NCBI GenBank assembly: GCA_036897625.1
Contig: JAYMTA010000936.1
Location: 1 to 22,888, forward strand
Source: Pelargonium cotyledonis
Lineage: Eukaryota; Streptophyta; Magnoliopsida; Geraniales; Geraniaceae
Direction of reading: 5' to 3'
Length of the DNA stretch: 22,888 bases
Positions 21,970 to 22,888 of the stretch are shown piece by piece. Below the pieces are notes generated by a model. The model ran no database searches. It was not told the DNA's origin and worked only from the letters and a program-made list of their open reading frames with translations. The translations under genes and the position numbers were made by a program. Numbering within the stretch: the stretch's first letter is position 1; every line of letters begins with the position of its first letter.

Positions 21970-22630
21970 CCCCTAAAAACCAGACATAAATCTAGAAACC
22001 CGACTAACACTACTAATCAGGGTATTAGTATCATTAGCCCTCTTTGGATCATCTGGAAAAGAAGATGTGAGGCTATCTTTCAACACTCTTCTCCATCCCC
22101 AATTGTCACTGATAGGATTAGTCAATGTCTGTGGTCTTCCTGGGCATCCAACAAATATTGGAGAACTCAGATGGTACAACAATCCACTGTGTCTAAATCT
22201 TCTGTTCAGTACCCATCTTCCTCTTCCAGTCATAGTCCCATCATTATAGAATGTGATGGAAGTCATAAAAAGAACAAAAGGAGGTGGGGTATGGCAAATG
22301 ACTAGACAAAACAATATTCTGCCTCGCCACTCTTTTACTCTGGACTGCTCATCATCGTTAGAAGCAGAATTTGCTGCTCTTAAGTCTGCTTTGTTATTCT
22401 GTATTCATCATAAGATATAATCTCCCATCTTTCTAACGGATTGTCAACATCTTCACAGGTGGATTAGATCAAATGAAGGAATGGACAGCAGCTGCAGCTA
22501 TGTAGTTCAGGATGTCAGTTTTTTGCTTTCTAGTTTTTTTTGATGCAGAGGCTTTGCGGTTAGTGCAAAGACCTTTGGTTGTAAATGTGGAAAAACTTGC
22601 ATCTTTTGGAAATGCTGGCATATCAAAACT
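21970..22630 (+). pseudogene. Decayed LINE-type RNase H (RVT_3-like) coding remnant
   Basis: Plus-strand frame open from 21970 to a stop at 22303 reads SPLWIIWKRRCEAIFQH, then after an S-rich linker IIECDGSHKKNKRRWGMA. After a +1 shift it continues NILPRHSFTLDCSSSLEAEF and AALKSALLFCIHHK, a stop at 22418-22420, then FLTDCQHLHRWIRSNEGMD. After a further shift near 22540 it reads LRLVQRPLVVNVEKLASFG. This order (W.IWK.R motif, D.S, AEF.AL..AL, TDC, V.R...LA.FG) matches the region after the reverse transcriptase of plant non-LTR retrotransposons and related RNase H-like proteins, with the three acidic residues still visible. Two frameshifts and in-frame stops make it non-functional. The rest of the element is not in the window. 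Assignment is from motif memory only. Confidence 0.62.
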
Positions 22631-22888
22631 TTGGATCAGCCCTAATTTTTGTAACTATATTACAGAACGAATGCATATCGCTTATTTTGTCAAAAAAATA
22701 AAAGCCCCAAGCACAAAGAGAAAGCAAAAACCCTATATTGCGAATACACTTCAGTCCTAACACGAAACCCGAGCTTGCCAATATAAAAGAAAATCCATAC
22801 CTACTCTACCGCCCGGACCCGGGTCCACGGCTGGAGTGGCAGATCAATCCCGCCCCTAAACTTTAACCACAAGAAGACCCAATAAACA
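22631..22888. other. Window end with GC-rich palindrome
   Basis: No gene is recognised. After AT-rich sequence, the last 90 bases become GC-rich and contain the perfect 12-base palindrome GGACCCGGGTCC at 22815-22826. It could be the edge of a further gene or element outside the window. Confidence 0.45.

Noticed and set aside
21973-22314. 113-codon minus-strand ORF
   Set aside because: It lies antisense to the RNase H-like remnant; the plus-strand frame carries recognisable motifs and this one does not.
1-22888. Biosynthetic gene cluster or other novel multi-gene system
   Set aside because: The seven genes belong to unrelated, well-known families with no shared pathway, and only pairwise promoter sharing connects them.

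Overview
This is nuclear DNA of a flowering plant, most likely a eudicot. The genes are split by AT-rich GT-AG introns, intergenic DNA is very AT-rich, and every recognisable product is a plant protein family (plant uncoupling protein, plant APC2, NAC factor, CYP704B cytochrome P450, PsbQ-like protein, Casparian strip protein). I did not try to name the species. There is no operon structure, phage, CRISPR array or rRNA, and I see no exotic multi-gene system. The interest lies in gene architecture, paired promoters and small mobile or duplicated fragments.

Layout. 1-868: AT-rich flank with a TA/CA microsatellite. 869-2312 (-): mitochondrial carrier UCP3/PUMP3, two exons, 304 aa. 2313-2539: 227-bp bidirectional promoter. 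2540-8588 (+): APC2, the cullin-like subunit of the anaphase-promoting complex, reconstructed as 16 in-frame exons (879 aa) with one GC-AG intron. 8589-12856: a 4.2-kb gene-free stretch holding a probable Tourist-like MITE (11369-11706). 12857-13960 (+): NAC transcription factor of the NAP/ANAC029 group, three exons, 290 aa. 14658-17109 (+): CYP704B1-type long-chain fatty-acid omega-hydroxylase, six exons, 517 aa, with an Au-like SINE remnant in intron 1. 17738-19041 (-): Mpo1-like (DUF962) ER protein, four exons, 198 aa. 19042-19326: second bidirectional promoter, with a cluster of TGGGCC/T site II elements. 19327-19981 (+): thylakoid-lumen PsbQ-like protein, two exons, 188 aa. 20222-21018 (-): Casparian-strip membrane protein family (CASP), three exons, 197 aa. 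21482-21604: a displaced copy of part of CYP704B1 exon 2 plus intron 2. 21970-22630: a decayed LINE-type RNase H coding remnant.

The genes are unrelated housekeeping, developmental and metabolic functions rather than a pathway cluster: mitochondrial transport, cell-cycle ubiquitination, senescence or stress transcription, pollen-wall lipid hydroxylation, sphingolipid-base breakdown, chloroplast NDH/PSII-type lumen function and the root barrier. The only likely functional coupling is transcriptional, at the two head-to-head pairs (UCP3/APC2 and Mpo1-like/PsbQ-like) and the tail-to-tail PsbQ-like/CASP pair. Exon borders were placed by eye from splice dinucleotides, reading phase and remembered family sequences; they were not tested against transcripts.
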